A stretch of 64,000 nt of DNA from Desulfuromonadaceae bacterium (GTDB lineage Bacteria > Desulfobacterota > Desulfuromonadia > Geobacterales > Pseudopelobacteraceae): assembly GCA_028687585.1 (NCBI GenBank), contig JAQTZV010000001.1, forward strand, positions 124,001 to 188,000, written 5' to 3'. This document shows positions 32,254 to 42,426 of the stretch, piece after piece (position 1 is the stretch's first letter; every line of letters starts with the position of its first letter). Position numbers and translations under genes: made by a program. The notes beneath the pieces are model-generated. The model did no database searches, was not told where the DNA came from, and saw only the letters and a program-made list of their open reading frames with translations.

Positions 32254-33780
32254 CTATTCAATCCTGTTTATGGAGATGACCGTTTTTCCTTTATTGAACA
32301 TGCCCGACTTCTGAACCACCTCCAGAAGCACCACCTCGCCGGAAGCCTGATTATACGCGTAATCAGCAAGGTAGCCGGGTGATTGGCGGGTATGCCATTT
32401 TTCCTTGAGTACGGCGCCGGTCCAGGTAAAGCCAAACAGGGAATACTTGTCGAATGATCGGTTGTTGCCAAAGCTGAATGACCCCTCATTATGGGGAACC
32501 AGCAATGTACCGTCCTTCAGCAGCGTCATCCGCTGTTCCAGAAACGTCCAGCGAGGAAGGTCGCCGGTAGAACGGGAATAGTTTTGTGCACCGGTAGTAA
32601 CGATGCCTTCCGAGCCGCCGAATTTGTCGCTGCTTTTCCATGCTTCAACGCCATCAGGCGGATATACGACGAGGTAACCGTCCTCATCCAGCACTGCATA
32701 ATACTCTTTGCCTGAGGATCCGTTCAGTTTGATGAAATTGAAGATATTTCCCGAATGGGGGAGTCCCAGGCTGTTTTTCGTGGTAAAGCGCTGGCCTGAT
32801 TTGACCAGTTCTTTCACCGTGCCATAGAATTTCCCCCCTGCTTCAATCTCCTGCGCAAAAATAGTTCGGGAGCCTATGTCAGTGCCGATACCACGGAAGA
32901 ACCATACCTGATTCTCTGCCAACAGGGAAAAAGCGGCGCCGTCAAAACTGTATATGCGAGAGCTGGGTGTTTCCCGGTCAATAATTGATACATACAGTTC
33001 CGGTACGCCGTCACTGTCGAGGTCGGCCGAGTCTAGGGCAAGGATCTTACCAGGGTGCGGAATTGTTGTCTCGGCAACCAGCTTCAGTTCGCTTCCTTTC
33101 AGATAGGCCCTGATGGTTCGGTTATTAGCGACAAACAGTTCCTGCTCTCTGGAAGTACGGGTGCGCCCAGTTGCTATGCTGCTGAACACCCCTTCCAATG
33201 GGGCGCTTGACCAATTGCCTGGTAGCTCTTTTGCGGAAGGTTCCGAACGAATAACATACGGTGTTGCTGTCTTTGCGGGCTTCTCTGCAGCAGCAGGAGA
33301 GGGTGGCGCAAGGGGCGCCGCCAGAACAGGTGCCGGTAGAGGTAGCGGCAGGGCAGGTACAACTGGCGGTGCAGCGATTGCTGCAGGCGCTCTCTTTGCT
33401 ATTTCGGCATCGATCTTCCGTGCCAGGCGACTTACCGCCGGAATGACCTCCTCCTGTCCCTCTCCCTGCTCAAAAACTTTGGTTAATGTGCCATTATCCC
33501 TGCTCTTGATGAGAACGTCCAGACTGAACATCTTCCCGAACAGGGCATAACTGCCGATAACCATAAGTTCGGCCTGATCCGGCTTTTCAACGAGTTGCAT
33601 CAGATCAGGGTTGAGGCGGGAAGCTAGAATCCCCTGAAGTGTCAGTTTGAGCTCCTGGCTGTTGGCTGCGCCGGTGACGGCAAATTCCGCCACATGAATT
33701 TTAGGCGGTGAGGCGTGTGTTACTCCTGCAACGGTGAGGAACAGTGCAAATACGGCAACGACGGCTGCAAATGATTTCAT
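32254..33780 (-). CDS. Secreted FG-GAP/VCBS-like repeat protein
   Basis: A 508-residue exported protein. After a signal peptide (1-23) comes a ~110-residue domain (PKIHVAEFAVTGAANSQELK, VEKPDQAELMVIGSYALFG) resembling periplasmic nucleotide-free lipoprotein sensors. Next is a Pro/Ala linker (about 135-170, AAPPVVPALPLPLPAPVL), then beta-propeller-like repeats, for example ALDSADLDSDGVPELYVSII, which has the calcium-binding DxDxDG of FG-GAP repeats. Function unknown; perhaps an outer-surface or lipoprotein-associated factor. GGAGCTCC precedes the start. It is a single gene, convergent with nothing and isolated by gaps. Confidence 0.75.
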   Translation of the reverse strand: MKSFAAVVAVFALFLTVAGVTHASPPKIHVAEFAVTGAANSQELKLTLQGILASRLNPDLMQLVEKPDQAELMVIGSYALFGKMFSLDVLIKSRDNGTLTKVFEQGEGQEEVIPAVSRLARKIDAEIAKRAPAAIAAPPVVPALPLPLPAPVLAAPLAPPSPAAAEKPAKTATPYVIRSEPSAKELPGNWSSAPLEGVFSSIATGRTRTSREQELFVANNRTIRAYLKGSELKLVAETTIPHPGKILALDSADLDSDGVPELYVSIIDRETPSSRIYSFDGAAFSLLAENQVWFFRGIGTDIGSRTIFAQEIEAGGKFYGTVKELVKSGQRFTTKNSLGLPHSGNIFNFIKLNGSSGKEYYAVLDEDGYLVVYPPDGVEAWKSSDKFGGSEGIVTTGAQNYSRSTGDLPRWTFLEQRMTLLKDGTLLVPHNEGSFSFGNNRSFDKYSLFGFTWTGAVLKEKWHTRQSPGYLADYAYNQASGEVVLLEVVQKSGMFNKGKTVISINRIE

Positions 33781-34002
33781 GGGAGCTCCTTTACTGATTC
33801 AGATCACGTGGTGCAATTATTACCTGATAATCTGTTCGTACGTAACAAAATTTTTGATGAACGTCCGCAGATACGCTGCTCCGGCAGGGCGACCTTCCGG
33901 TGTTGCCAGTGGCTGTCTGACGCCTATGGGTGCCATACGATTACTTACGTATAAACTCACATAAGTACGTCATGCCTTTTTGGGGGGACGTGTGGATACG
34001 AA

Positions 34003-34707
34003 TCAGGCAAGGCCCTTTATTTTATTGATTTCGGCATCGGAGGCACGCAGGTAGAGCGGCAGAAGTTGTGACGGTTTCAGCAGGCCGCCGAGGCGGAAAG
34101 CGTCTAGCGCCAGTAACGTACCGTTGGCGGCACGTGGGGAGTTGAGAGGGTAGGGAGCAAAAACAGCCTGGTCACCCAGTTGTTCTGCGATGAGATCGTG
34201 ATAGCGCAGAGCTCCGTCACCGACGAAGATAACCGGTCTGCCGGTCGTAGCGGCAATCTGTTCGAGAAGTGCGGCAGGGGGGAGAACGCAATCGGTAATA
34301 TGCGGGGAGGGGAGGGGGGCCGAACAATCGTAGAGAGCGGCATACACTTCACTCTTGCGGGCATCAAGCAGCGGACAGACCAGCGCCGTTGAAAGAGAAA
34401 AGTTCATGGCAAGCAGGGCAAGAGAGGAATACCCTGCACATGGCTTGCCGGTCGCCAGCGCCAGCCCCTGAACCGCTGCTATACCGCCACGTACTCCGGT
34501 AAATGAGCCGGGACCGATGGACGCAGCGAAGATGTCAATGTCGTTGAACGACAGGCCCGCTGTTGCCAGAAGGCGCTCAATTTCAGGAACAAGACGGGCA
34601 GACAGCGTGCGATTGGTGTTCAGCAGTGATTCTGCGACAACCTGCTCAGCAACGGCGATGGCAACTGTGGCAAAAGATGTGGACGTATCGATGGCAAGGA
34701 TCTTCAT
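34003..34707 (-). CDS. tsaB: tRNA threonylcarbamoyladenosine synthesis protein TsaB
   Basis: A 234-residue ASKHA-fold protein that holds TsaD for t6A37 modification of ANN-decoding tRNA. MKILAIDTSTSFATVAI, IDIFAASIGPGSFTGVRGG and LALATGKPC are diagnostic. Catalytic residues for kinase activity are not needed in TsaB. It is the last gene of the rpsB-to-tsaB block, starting 2 bases after the rseP stop. Confidence 0.95.
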   Translation of the reverse strand: MKILAIDTSTSFATVAIAVAEQVVAESLLNTNRTLSARLVPEIERLLATAGLSFNDIDIFAASIGPGSFTGVRGGIAAVQGLALATGKPCAGYSSLALLAMNFSLSTALVCPLLDARKSEVYAALYDCSAPLPSPHITDCVLPPAALLEQIAATTGRPVIFVGDGALRYHDLIAEQLGDQAVFAPYPLNSPRAANGTLLALDAFRLGGLLKPSQLLPLYLRASDAEINKIKGLA

Positions 34708-34709
34708 CG

Positions 34710-35864
34710 TTACCCCGTGCGGGTGACGAAATATCTGATAATATCGTTGTAGAAAGCCAGCACCATGAGGCCTAACAGCAGCACCATCCCGATCTGCTGG
34801 GCATATTCGCGGACCTTTTGCGGAACCGGACGGCGGAAAACCAGCTCCATGAGAAAGAACGCAAGATGTCCTCCGTCAAGCACCGGCACCGGAAGGAGAT
34901 TGAGTACCCCCAGGTTGATCGAAATCAGCGCAATAAAAGCCAGGAAGCTGGCACCGCCCGATTCAGCCATTTTCCCCGCCATATCAGCAATCATGATCGG
35001 ACCGCCGACACTGTCCATCGGCACAACCCGCTGCGCCATCTTGACCAGCGACATGAAAGTAAGCTCTATTACTTTCCCGGTTTGTTCAGTCCCTTTTACC
35101 ACAGCTTCAAGAGGACCGAAGTATTCAGTGATAACTTCACCCGCTGATGCCACACCGACGGCATAGCCGTTAACTTTTTCGCCGAACAGGTTCTTTGAAA
35201 CGCGCGGTTCGGGAGTAATGGTAAAAGATAATGTCTGCACATCGCGCTTCACAGATAAAATCAGCGGTTGCCCATTGCTGGCGGCGACGCCTTCGGCGAT
35301 TTGATCCCAGCGGTTAACCGGTTTGTTGTTAATGGCGGTGATAACATCGCCTTTTTGTATGCCGGCTTTAGCGGCGGGCTTGTCCTTGAGCGCTTCGCCG
35401 ATTTTAGTGGTGACCGTCGGCACGCCGACCATGCAGAGTACGATGAAGATAAGCCAGGCAAAGAGCAGGTTGAACACCGGTCCGGCGAGGACTATGCCAA
35501 TGCGCGCCAGTACTGGTTTGTGAGCAAATGAACAGGTTTTTTCGTCATCGGTCAATTCGCGGAGAGTTTCCAGTGGCAGCTCTTCCGCGGGTAAGTTGTC
35601 GACCCCGTCAGCGGTATGCACTTCCCCGCCTTCAATATATCCCCCTTCGCCAAACATTTTGACGTAGCCACCAAGAGGGAAGGCAGAAAGCAGGTACTCG
35701 GTGTCGCCGATTTTTTTACCGTACAACTTCGGGCCAAATCCCAGTGAAAATTTTTCCACCCGTACGCCGAAAAATTTGGCCAGCAGGAAATGACCCAGTT
35801 CGTGGACAAAAATAAGCGGCCCGAGGGCCAATATAAAATAGAATAATTTACCAAGCACAATCAT
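34710..35864 (-). CDS. rseP: Site-2 membrane protease RseP
   Basis: A 384-residue zinc protease that cleaves anti-sigma factors and signal peptides within the membrane. The zinc motif is HELGH (21-25) in helix one, and LDGGH near the C-terminus carries the third ligand. A PDZ domain lies between (PAAKAGIQKGDVITAINNKP). Four hydrophobic helices fit the family topology. It sits directly after dxr (1 base) in the usual order and is co-transcribed. Only one PDZ domain is evident, which is the shorter RseP form common outside gamma-proteobacteria. Confidence 0.96.
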   Translation of the reverse strand: MIVLGKLFYFILALGPLIFVHELGHFLLAKFFGVRVEKFSLGFGPKLYGKKIGDTEYLLSAFPLGGYVKMFGEGGYIEGGEVHTADGVDNLPAEELPLETLRELTDDEKTCSFAHKPVLARIGIVLAGPVFNLLFAWLIFIVLCMVGVPTVTTKIGEALKDKPAAKAGIQKGDVITAINNKPVNRWDQIAEGVAASNGQPLILSVKRDVQTLSFTITPEPRVSKNLFGEKVNGYAVGVASAGEVITEYFGPLEAVVKGTEQTGKVIELTFMSLVKMAQRVVPMDSVGGPIMIADMAGKMAESGGASFLAFIALISINLGVLNLLPVPVLDGGHLAFFLMELVFRRPVPQKVREYAQQIGMVLLLGLMVLAFYNDIIRYFVTRTG

Positions 35865-35865
35865 A

Positions 35866-37026
35866 TCAGTGTCCTATTTCCTTGCAAATTTCTCGGGCGC
35901 ACTCTCTGCCCCAGAGGTCAGTCTTCAATACTTCTTCAATCGATTGCAGGCTATGGGCAGCGTGAGCAGCCATCGTGCGCTCGATGATTTCGGCAATCTG
36001 GGTGAAGCCGATACGGCCTGCCAGAAATTGTGAAACGGCTATTTCATTGGCGGCATTCATGACAGCCGGCATACTCTCACCCGATGAGATAGCTCGATAG
36101 GCGAGTTCCAAACAGGGGAATTTTGCCGTGTCGGGGTTAAAGAAAGTGAGCCCGGAAAAGGCCGTCAGATCAAGCGGCTTGACGCCGGTCGCAATTCTTT
36201 CCGGATAGGCCAGCGCATACGCTATGGGAGCTTTCATATCCGGCGTCCCGAGTTGAGCGATAACGCAGCCGTCGATGTATTCAACCATTGAGTGAATTAT
36301 GCTCTGCGGGTGAATGTTGACCTGTATTTTCTCGATGCCGGTGTTAAAAAGCCAGCGGGCCTCAATCACTTCCAGCCCTTTATTCATCATAGTTGCTGAA
36401 TCAATGGTAATTTTTTTACCCATATTCCAGTTCGGGTGGTTGAGGGCATCCCGCACGGTCACTGTTGACAGCTGTTCGGTGGGGGTGTTCAAAAAAGGTC
36501 CGCCCGATGCGGTCAGAATTATTTTGCTGATATCCTTGCTGCGGTGGCCTTCTATCGACTGGAAAATGGCACTATGCTCGCTGTCGACCGGAAAAAGCCG
36601 GACTCCGAATTCAGTCACCAGATCCATGAAGAGATGTCCGGCAGTAACCAGGATTTCCTTGTTGGCAAGGGCGATATCCTTGCGGGCGCGGATGGCGGCA
36701 GCCGTTGGAATCAGGCCGGCAGCGCCGACAATTGCAGCGACCACCATTTCCGCTTCATCAGCCGTTGCTGCAGCTATCAACCCTTCCACACCACCCAGAA
36801 TGGTAACGTCAAGACCGCTGCATAACTCTTTCAGGCATGGAACATCGGAGTGAGAGGCAACAACCGCAATTCGGGGAGCAAATCGTTTGATCTGACGTAC
36901 AAACAGTTCCAGATTTTTTCCGGCGGTTAGGGCTACAACCCGGAATCGGTCCGGATGTGCAGCAACAATTTCAAGGGTACTGACGCCAATTGAGCCGGTA
37001 GAGCCAAGAATGGTAATGTTTTTCAT
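35866..37026 (-). CDS. dxr: 1-deoxy-D-xylulose-5-phosphate reductoisomerase
   Basis: A 386-residue enzyme of the non-mevalonate isoprenoid pathway that makes MEP using NADPH. The nucleotide motif GSTGSIG is at 8-14; [34 protein letters not shown] and [19 protein letters not shown] hold the metal and substrate ligands. Next to uppS and cdsA, which use downstream products, it forms a lipid and isoprenoid block. Confidence 0.97.
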   Translation of the reverse strand: MKNITILGSTGSIGVSTLEIVAAHPDRFRVVALTAGKNLELFVRQIKRFAPRIAVVASHSDVPCLKELCSGLDVTILGGVEGLIAAATADEAEMVVAAIVGAAGLIPTAAAIRARKDIALANKEILVTAGHLFMDLVTEFGVRLFPVDSEHSAIFQSIEGHRSKDISKIILTASGGPFLNTPTEQLSTVTVRDALNHPNWNMGKKITIDSATMMNKGLEVIEARWLFNTGIEKIQVNIHPQSIIHSMVEYIDGCVIAQLGTPDMKAPIAYALAYPERIATGVKPLDLTAFSGLTFFNPDTAKFPCLELAYRAISSGESMPAVMNAANEIAVSQFLAGRIGFTQIAEIIERTMAAHAAHSLQSIEEVLKTDLWGRECAREICKEIGH

Positions 37027-37029
37027 CGG

Positions 37030-37797
37030 TCAGCCTCTGAAAAAGAAGAGCACGTAATAGTAGGTAACCGGTGCGGCAAACAGGATGCTGTCCATGCGAT
37101 CGAGCACACCGCCATGCCCCGGAATGAGTGTGCCTGAATCCTTGACACCGAAACTGCGCTTCAACAGTGATTCAAAAAGGTCACCAGCCTGCCCGACCAT
37201 GCCGATGACGAGGGCTGTTGCAACGGCATCTCTGATTGTCAATTGCGGGAAGAAGGTAAACTTTGCCAGCATGGTACCGCCAAGGCTGCCGAACAGGCCG
37301 CCGATTGCTCCTTCAATACTTTTTTTCGGGCTTACCAGCGGGTAAAGGCGTCGTTTGCCAAAGGTGCTGCCGATGTAATAGGCGGCTGAGTCATTCGACA
37401 TGACAATCAGCATGATAACAAACAGCCACTGTATGCCAAAGGGGGTTTGACGGAGCAGAACAAGGTGCATCAGCAGGAACGGAATGTAGAGAAACGCCAG
37501 CAGGGCAAACGCAATTTCCCGGGCTGCCGTTTCAATGGCGCGGATTCTGAAAAGGAATAACAGGGTAAAACTGACAAACAGAAGACCGATTGCCGGGACA
37601 ATAACCTTTTCGTCGCCGGCGAAGGGGATAAAGATCAACGCAGTACCGGCTAACGCAGCCTGCCACTGTTCCATTTTCCGTTCCGGAAGAGCCATCGCAT
37701 AGAATTCTGTCATAGCGATGACTGAAAGCAGTGCCAATAGGCAGGCGAGCAGGATTGGACCACCCTTTAAAACGATCAGGATGACAATTGGCAGCAT
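37030..37797 (-). CDS. cdsA: Phosphatidate cytidylyltransferase
   Basis: A 255-residue membrane enzyme that forms CDP-diacylglycerol from phosphatidate and CTP. It has about seven hydrophobic helices and the CDS signature near the C-terminus (SFGVKDSGTLIPGHGGVLDR), with SPKKSIEGAIGGL before it. It lies between uppS and dxr with 3- and 14-base gaps. Confidence 0.96.
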   Translation of the reverse strand: MLPIVILIVLKGGPILLACLLALLSVIAMTEFYAMALPERKMEQWQAALAGTALIFIPFAGDEKVIVPAIGLLFVSFTLLFLFRIRAIETAAREIAFALLAFLYIPFLLMHLVLLRQTPFGIQWLFVIMLIVMSNDSAAYYIGSTFGKRRLYPLVSPKKSIEGAIGGLFGSLGGTMLAKFTFFPQLTIRDAVATALVIGMVGQAGDLFESLLKRSFGVKDSGTLIPGHGGVLDRMDSILFAAPVTYYYVLFFFRG

Positions 37798-37811
37798 AAC
37801 ACCCGCTGAAA

Positions 37812-38567
37812 TCAGGCGTTTAATAGGTCGCCTCGTTCTGTAATCTGATCACCGGTCATCCCGAAACGCCGCTCCCGTGATTGAAAGTCTGCAAGTGCTT
37901 TATGCAGCTCATTAATGGTGAAATCCGGCCAGTTTGTATCGGTGAAGTAGAGTTCGGTATAGGCGAGCTGCCAGAGCAGAAAGTTGCTGATGCGCATCTC
38001 GCCGCTGGTACGGATAAGAAAATCGGGGTCCGGCAGGTTGCCGGTATCCAGATATTTGTTAAACAGCTCAGTGGTGATATCCACTGGCGACAGTGTGCCG
38101 GTTACCGCTTCCTCTGCAAGTCGTGCGGCAGCACGACATAATTCCTGTCTGCCACCGTAAGAGAGCGCAAGTGTCAAAACCATTCCGGTATTTTCTGCGG
38201 TCTTTTGGATGGCGCCATCCAGTGTTTCGTTGACGTCGTCCGGCAGCTCTCTGCGATTGCCGATAACGTTGTAACGAATATTCTTGCGCATCATGCGCGC
38301 AGTTTCCTGGCGGATATATTTTTTGAGGAGCGTCATAAGTGCCCGTACTTCCAAAGCGGGCCGCGACCAGTTTTCCGAAGAGAACGCAAACAGAGTCAGA
38401 TATTTGATACCAAGCAGTGATGCCTGTTCAACTACCATTTTGACTGTTTCAGCGCCACGCTGGTGACCGATAATGCGCTTGAGCATGCGCTGCTGAGCCC
38501 AGCGGCCGTTGCCATCCATGATTACGGCTAAATGAACCGGAAGTTTATGCGGGTCAAGCGGAGTCAT
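37812..38567 (-). CDS. uppS: Undecaprenyl diphosphate synthase
   Basis: A 251-residue cis-prenyltransferase that makes the C55 carrier lipid for cell wall synthesis. The motif HLAVIMDGNGRWA with the catalytic Asp is at 12-24; GHQRGAETV, LTLFAFSSENW, LALSYGGRQEL and PDFLIRTSGEMRISNFLLWQ follow. The start overlaps the frr stop by one base (TGATG), giving coupled translation. Confidence 0.97.
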   Translation of the reverse strand: MTPLDPHKLPVHLAVIMDGNGRWAQQRMLKRIIGHQRGAETVKMVVEQASLLGIKYLTLFAFSSENWSRPALEVRALMTLLKKYIRQETARMMRKNIRYNVIGNRRELPDDVNETLDGAIQKTAENTGMVLTLALSYGGRQELCRAAARLAEEAVTGTLSPVDITTELFNKYLDTGNLPDPDFLIRTSGEMRISNFLLWQLAYTELYFTDTNWPDFTINELHKALADFQSRERRFGMTGDQITERGDLLNA

Positions 38568-39124
38568 CAGACTTCCATTACCTCTTTCTCTTTATGGGCA
38601 ACAGCTTCATCCATCCTTGATTCGAAACTTTTTGTAATTTCCTGAATATCTTTTTCGTGTTTTTTTAGTTCGTCTTCAGTAATAGACTTCTCTTTTTCAA
38701 GTTTTTTCATTTTATCGATCGCATCCCGGCGGATGTTTCTGATGGCGATCTTGTCGTCTTCAGCTCTTTTTTTGAGACCTTTTACGATATCCTTACGGCG
38801 TTCTTCAGTGAGTGGAGGAAGATTCAGGCGAATTGATTTGCCGTCGTTCGATGGAGTCAGGCCGATATTGGCATTCATGATCGCCTTCTCGATAGTCGGA
38901 ATGATCTTGGCCTCCCACGGTGTGATGGTGATCGTACGCGCTTCGGGCACCGCAAGGGTTGCTACCTGGCTCAGCGACGAGGTGTTGCCGTAATATTCAA
39001 CGGTTATTGAGTCCAGAATACCGGTAGTTGCCCGTCCGGTACGAATCTTCTGGAATTCGTTCTTCAAAACGCCCAACGTTTTTTCCATATGGATCTTCAT
39101 GTCATCAAGCACGTTCTTTGGCAT
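38567..39124 (-). CDS. frr: Ribosome recycling factor
   Basis: A 185-residue protein that, with EF-G, splits post-termination ribosomes. It shows FQKIRTGRAT, LDSITVEYYGNTSSLSQVAT, ITPWEAK, ANIGLTPSNDGKSIRLNLPP and LTEERRKDIVKGLKKRAED. It lies 2 bases after pyrH and overlaps uppS. Confidence 0.97.
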   Translation of the reverse strand: MPKNVLDDMKIHMEKTLGVLKNEFQKIRTGRATTGILDSITVEYYGNTSSLSQVATLAVPEARTITITPWEAKIIPTIEKAIMNANIGLTPSNDGKSIRLNLPPLTEERRKDIVKGLKKRAEDDKIAIRNIRRDAIDKMKKLEKEKSITEDELKKHEKDIQEITKSFESRMDEAVAHKEKEVMEV

Positions 39125-39126
39125 GG

Positions 39127-39846
39127 TTATTCTCCTTGTACGATGGTACCGATCTCTTCACCGCAGATAACTTTTTTAATATTTCCCACTGTTGTCAGGT
39201 CAAAAACTATGATTGGCAGATTATTATCCATGCAGAGCGATATAGCAGTGGCATCCATAACCTGCAACCCTTTTTTAAGTACCTCAATATAAGACAGCTT
39301 CGAAATTTTAACCGCATCCGGATCTTTTTTAGGATCGGCGGTATAGATACCATCAACTTTAGTTCCCTTAAGGATGACCTGGGCGCTGATTTCCATGGCC
39401 CGCAGGCTGGCAGCAGTATCGGTTGTGAAGTACGGGTTTCCGGTGCCGGCGCCGAAAATAACAACCCTTCCTTTCTCAAGGTGGCGCATGGCCCGGCGGC
39501 GTATGTACGGCTCGGCGACCTCCTGCATTGCAATAGCTGACTGGACACGGGTTGTAACGCCCTGTTTCTCAAGCGCATCCTGCATAGCAAGAGAGTTGAT
39601 GACGGTGGCTAACATTCCCATGTGGTCTGCACTCGTGCGATCCATTCCTTTCGATGAGGCCGTCAGACCGCGGAAAATATTGCCGCCCCCTATGACGAGT
39701 GCCAGTTGCACACCACTGTCGACAACCTCTTTAATCTCGCCGGCGATAGTGCTCAGTATTTGCGGGTCAATGCCGTAACCCTGGGCACCTGCCAGTGACT
39801 CTCCAGAAAGTTTCAAAAGTACCCGGGTGTAGGATTTTCTACCCAT
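39127..39846 (-). CDS. pyrH: UMP kinase
   Basis: A 239-residue bacterial UMP kinase of the amino-acid-kinase fold. [61 protein letters not shown] and [17 protein letters not shown] are typical. Separated from tsf by about 100 bases with a terminator, so it is partly decoupled from rpsB-tsf expression. It is followed by frr with a 2-base gap. Confidence 0.97.
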   Translation of the reverse strand: MGRKSYTRVLLKLSGESLAGAQGYGIDPQILSTIAGEIKEVVDSGVQLALVIGGGNIFRGLTASSKGMDRTSADHMGMLATVINSLAMQDALEKQGVTTRVQSAIAMQEVAEPYIRRRAMRHLEKGRVVIFGAGTGNPYFTTDTAASLRAMEISAQVILKGTKVDGIYTADPKKDPDAVKISKLSYIEVLKKGLQVMDATAISLCMDNNLPIIVFDLTTVGNIKKVICGEEIGTIVQGE

Positions 39847-39903
39847 GTTATGCCTCCGGAAATTGTTGCTCTGTGAACGGTTTCAACTAATCGCGGGAAA
39901 GAA

Positions 39904-39933
39904 TAAAAAAAAGCCGGCCATTTCAGGCCGGCT
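39904..39933 (-). terminator. Intrinsic terminator between tsf and pyrH
   Basis: On the minus strand AGCCGGCC and GGCCGGCT form an 8-base stem with a 6-base loop and a run of T residues. It follows the tsf stop by 12 bases and precedes pyrH, so some read-through or a separate pyrH promoter is required. Confidence 0.88.
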
Positions 39934-39945
39934 TCGATGAAAAGA

Positions 39946-40881
39946 TTAAAGGCCGGCAGCTGCCGCCACCTCGGCAGCAAAATCGGATTCCTTCTTTTCC
40001 AATCCCTCTCCGAGGGCATACTTGGTGAATCGGGTAATGGTGATGGTCGTGCCGAGTGATTTTCCGATCTCGGCAGTCAATTGCTTGATTGACTTGTCAG
40101 TGTCTTTCACAAACTGCTGCTCAAGCAGACATATCTCTGCATAAAACTTGTTGACCTGACCATCAATGATTTTTTCGATAATGTTTTCGGGTTTGCCGGT
40201 TTCACGTGCTTTGGCCCGGTAAATATCCTTCTCACGTTCAAGAACGTCGGCATCAACTTCGCCCCGCTGAACATACCGTGGCGAGGCGGCGGCACAATGC
40301 ATCGCGACATCTTTGACAAAAGCGGCAAAAGCCGGATCTTTTGCTGCTGCGGCGTTATCGCAGGTCGCTTCAACCAGGACGCCTATTTTACCGCCTGCGT
40401 GGATGTATGATCCGATTGCGCCGGCACCCGGAACAACATAGCTGCTGAAGCGGCGGATCTGCATGTTTTCACCGATAACGGAAATGGCTTCATTCAACAT
40501 GGTCTGGATAGTTTTGCTGCTGTCACCGCAATAGGGCTGAGCAAAAAGTTCCTCAACAGATGCCGGGTTTGTCTGCAGAATGTGGTCTGCAATGTCTTTT
40601 ACAAAGCCCTGGAAGATCTCGTTCTTCGCTACGAAATCAGTTTCACTGTTGATCTCAAGCAGAACGCCTTTGTTGCCTTCTGCGTTTACTGTAGCGGCAA
40701 CCATACCTTCTGTGGCAGCACGCCCCGCTTTTTTTGAAGCGGCGGCAAGACCTTTTGTGCGCAGGAAGTCTACCGCTTGTTCAAAATTACCTTCTGTTTG
40801 CTCAAGAGCCTTTTTGCAATCCAGCATTCCTGCGCCGGTTGATTTTCTTAATTCAGATATCTGTGCAGCTGATACAGCCAT
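39946..40881 (-). CDS. tsf: Elongation factor Ts
   Basis: A 311-residue nucleotide exchange factor for EF-Tu. The N-terminal UBA-like domain with [20 protein letters not shown] and [34 protein letters not shown] [20 protein letters not shown], and the C-terminal GDTKSIKQ-like region are present. GGAGGATAG lies before the ATG. It follows rpsB by 46 bases. Confidence 0.97.
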   Translation of the reverse strand: MAVSAAQISELRKSTGAGMLDCKKALEQTEGNFEQAVDFLRTKGLAAASKKAGRAATEGMVAATVNAEGNKGVLLEINSETDFVAKNEIFQGFVKDIADHILQTNPASVEELFAQPYCGDSSKTIQTMLNEAISVIGENMQIRRFSSYVVPGAGAIGSYIHAGGKIGVLVEATCDNAAAAKDPAFAAFVKDVAMHCAAASPRYVQRGEVDADVLEREKDIYRAKARETGKPENIIEKIIDGQVNKFYAEICLLEQQFVKDTDKSIKQLTAEIGKSLGTTITITRFTKYALGEGLEKKESDFAAEVAAAAGL

Positions 40882-40927
40882 TGCTATCCTCCTGTCCTGG
40901 ATACCAGGAATTGTTTGAAATATGAAT

Positions 40928-41695
40928 TTATTCGGCGACCGCTTCAGCAGCGACTTCTTCTGCTATATACTCTTCTTCAGCTACTTCGTTGTCCTTCTGA
41001 AGGGCTGCTCTACGTGACTGTACCCCTTCGAGGATCGCATCGGCCATTTTTGCGGAAAGGAGACGAATAGCGCGAATAGCGTCGTCATTGCCCGGAATGA
41101 CATAGTCAATCGGATCAGGATCGCAGTTTGTGTCAACAACAGCAACAACAGGAATGCCGAGTTTGTTGGCTTCCTGAACGGCGATCTCTTCATTTTTAGG
41201 GTCAATTACGAACATGACGCCGGGGAGTTTGGTCATTGTTTTAATGCCGCCCAGGGTTTTTTGAAGTTTTTCGCGATCGCGGGCAAACTGCAGCGCTTCC
41301 TTTTTTGTATACGCTTCGATGGTGCCATCTTCGAACATGGCATCAATTTTTTTGAGACGGTCGATACTCTGTTTAACGGTGGAAAAATTGGTCAACATGC
41401 CGCCCAGCCAACGCTGGTTGACATAGTGCATGCCACAGCGGGTAGCTTCATCGGCAACAGAATCCTGGGCCTGTTTTTTGGTGCCGACAAACAGAACGGT
41501 GCAGCCATCCTGAGCGGATTCCTTGACGAAGCTGTAGGCAGTTTTGAAGTAGCGCACGGTTTTCTGCAGATCGATGATGTAGATGCCGTTACGTGCCCCG
41601 AAAATGTAGGGTTTCATTTTGGGGTTCCAGCGTTTTGTCTGGTGACCGAAGTGGACGCCAGCTTCCAACAGTTCCTTCATGCTGATACTTGACAT
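40928..41695 (-). CDS. rpsB: 30S ribosomal protein S2
   Basis: A 255-residue S2 protein. [60 protein letters not shown] and [18 protein letters not shown] are diagnostic. ATG 41695 has AAAGGAG upstream; the longer frame from 41830 is its leader. The C-terminus carries an acidic tail ([19 protein letters not shown]), not rare in S2. It heads the long block that ends in tsaB. Confidence 0.97.
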   Translation of the reverse strand: MSSISMKELLEAGVHFGHQTKRWNPKMKPYIFGARNGIYIIDLQKTVRYFKTAYSFVKESAQDGCTVLFVGTKKQAQDSVADEATRCGMHYVNQRWLGGMLTNFSTVKQSIDRLKKIDAMFEDGTIEAYTKKEALQFARDREKLQKTLGGIKTMTKLPGVMFVIDPKNEEIAVQEANKLGIPVVAVVDTNCDPDPIDYVIPGNDDAIRAIRLLSAKMADAILEGVQSRRAALQKDNEVAEEEYIAEEVAAEAVAE

Positions 41696-41800
41696 AGTGA
41701 TTCTCCTTTGGTTTTTCCTCCGCCCCGCCGAATCCCCGACATCTAACTGCTTTAGGGACACCACCGGATCTACCGAGGCGTGTGAATTGAATAGCGGGAT

Positions 41801-41830
41801 TTTATAGCACAGGGAACTCGGCAAAATCAA
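41801..41830 (-). promoter_or_regulatory. Putative promoter of rpsB
   Basis: On the minus strand TTGATT is followed after 18 bases by TATAAA, leaving a leader of about 100 bases before rpsB. The leader has no certain structure, so autoregulation by S2 is possible but not shown. Confidence 0.5.
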
Positions 41831-41845
41831 GGAAAATTACGATGT

Positions 41846-42073
41846 TCACCAATATAGCACGTCTATCGGACAAGCTTCGACACACCGTCCACAGGAGGTA
41901 CAGCGATCAGGTCGAAGAATTACGGCATTTTTATGAAACCGGTCTGTTTCCAGGGTAATTATTTTTTCCGGGCAGGCGGCGACACAGCGGCCGCAACCGC
42001 TGCAGCGTGCGGAATCGACCTTCGGGACGTCTGTAAGGTCTGACTTCAGAGCCCCAGATCCATCTGCTTCCAT
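41846..42073 (-). CDS. Two-cluster ferredoxin-type protein
   Basis: A 75-residue 4Fe-4S protein with two full cluster motifs: CSGCGRCVAACPE and CTSCGRCVEACPI. The first 20 residues are an acidic lead, with no signal peptide, so it works in the cytoplasm. The partner enzyme is not known. It overlaps the end of the next Cys-rich gene by 28 bases, which implies joint translation. Confidence 0.9.
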   Translation of the reverse strand: MEADGSGALKSDLTDVPKVDSARCSGCGRCVAACPEKIITLETDRFHKNAVILRPDRCTSCGRCVEACPIDVLYW

Positions 42074-42228
42074 GTAAACCCTGGTTTAGTCTGCTTGCGG
42101 TTAAAGGGGTAATAGCGGGGGCATTTGGCAACGACGGCATTTCCCGCCTGTTTGCAGGTGCGGCGGCAGGAGGTGCAGAGTTTGTTTGCGGTCGGGCGAT
42201 GTGATTGTGTATTCTTCTTGATTTTCAT
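42046..42228 (-). CDS. Small Cys-rich protein overlapping the ferredoxin gene
   Basis: A 60-residue basic protein with KLCTSCRRTCKQAGNAVVAK followed by CPRYYPFNRK, and the end WKQMDLGL. The CxxCxxxC pattern plus a late cysteine could bind an Fe-S cluster or zinc. It seems real because of the cysteine pattern and the 28-base overlap with the ferredoxin gene, but it has only a weak ribosome site. Function unknown. Confidence 0.6.
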   Translation of the reverse strand: MKIKKNTQSHRPTANKLCTSCRRTCKQAGNAVVAKCPRYYPFNRKQTKPGFTWKQMDLGL

Positions 42229-42249
42229 AACTGGAACTCAAAGACTTTT

Positions 42250-42376
42250 TTACAGGGATACGAGGGATGAAAGGGATAAAATCTTTAACAACAAGGGCCT
42301 GAAAGACGTTTCCTCTTGCAATCAAAAAATATCCCGGTTTTGCTGTTATCCCTTGTATCCCCGTTATCCCTGTTAA
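42250..42376. repeat. Long inverted repeat between small Cys gene and ilvE
   Basis: The left arm (about 42250-42279) repeats the unit GGGATA/GGGATG (ACAGGGATACGAGGGATGA) and the right arm (about 42345-42376) its complement (TTATCCCTTGTATCCCCGTT). About 65 bases lie between. Same design as at 27462, 47246 and 52724. Confidence 0.75.
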
Positions 42377-42426
42377 ATTAGAATAGATTTTGCGCTGTTT
42401 GTATAAAATAATTTGCAACTAAACAG

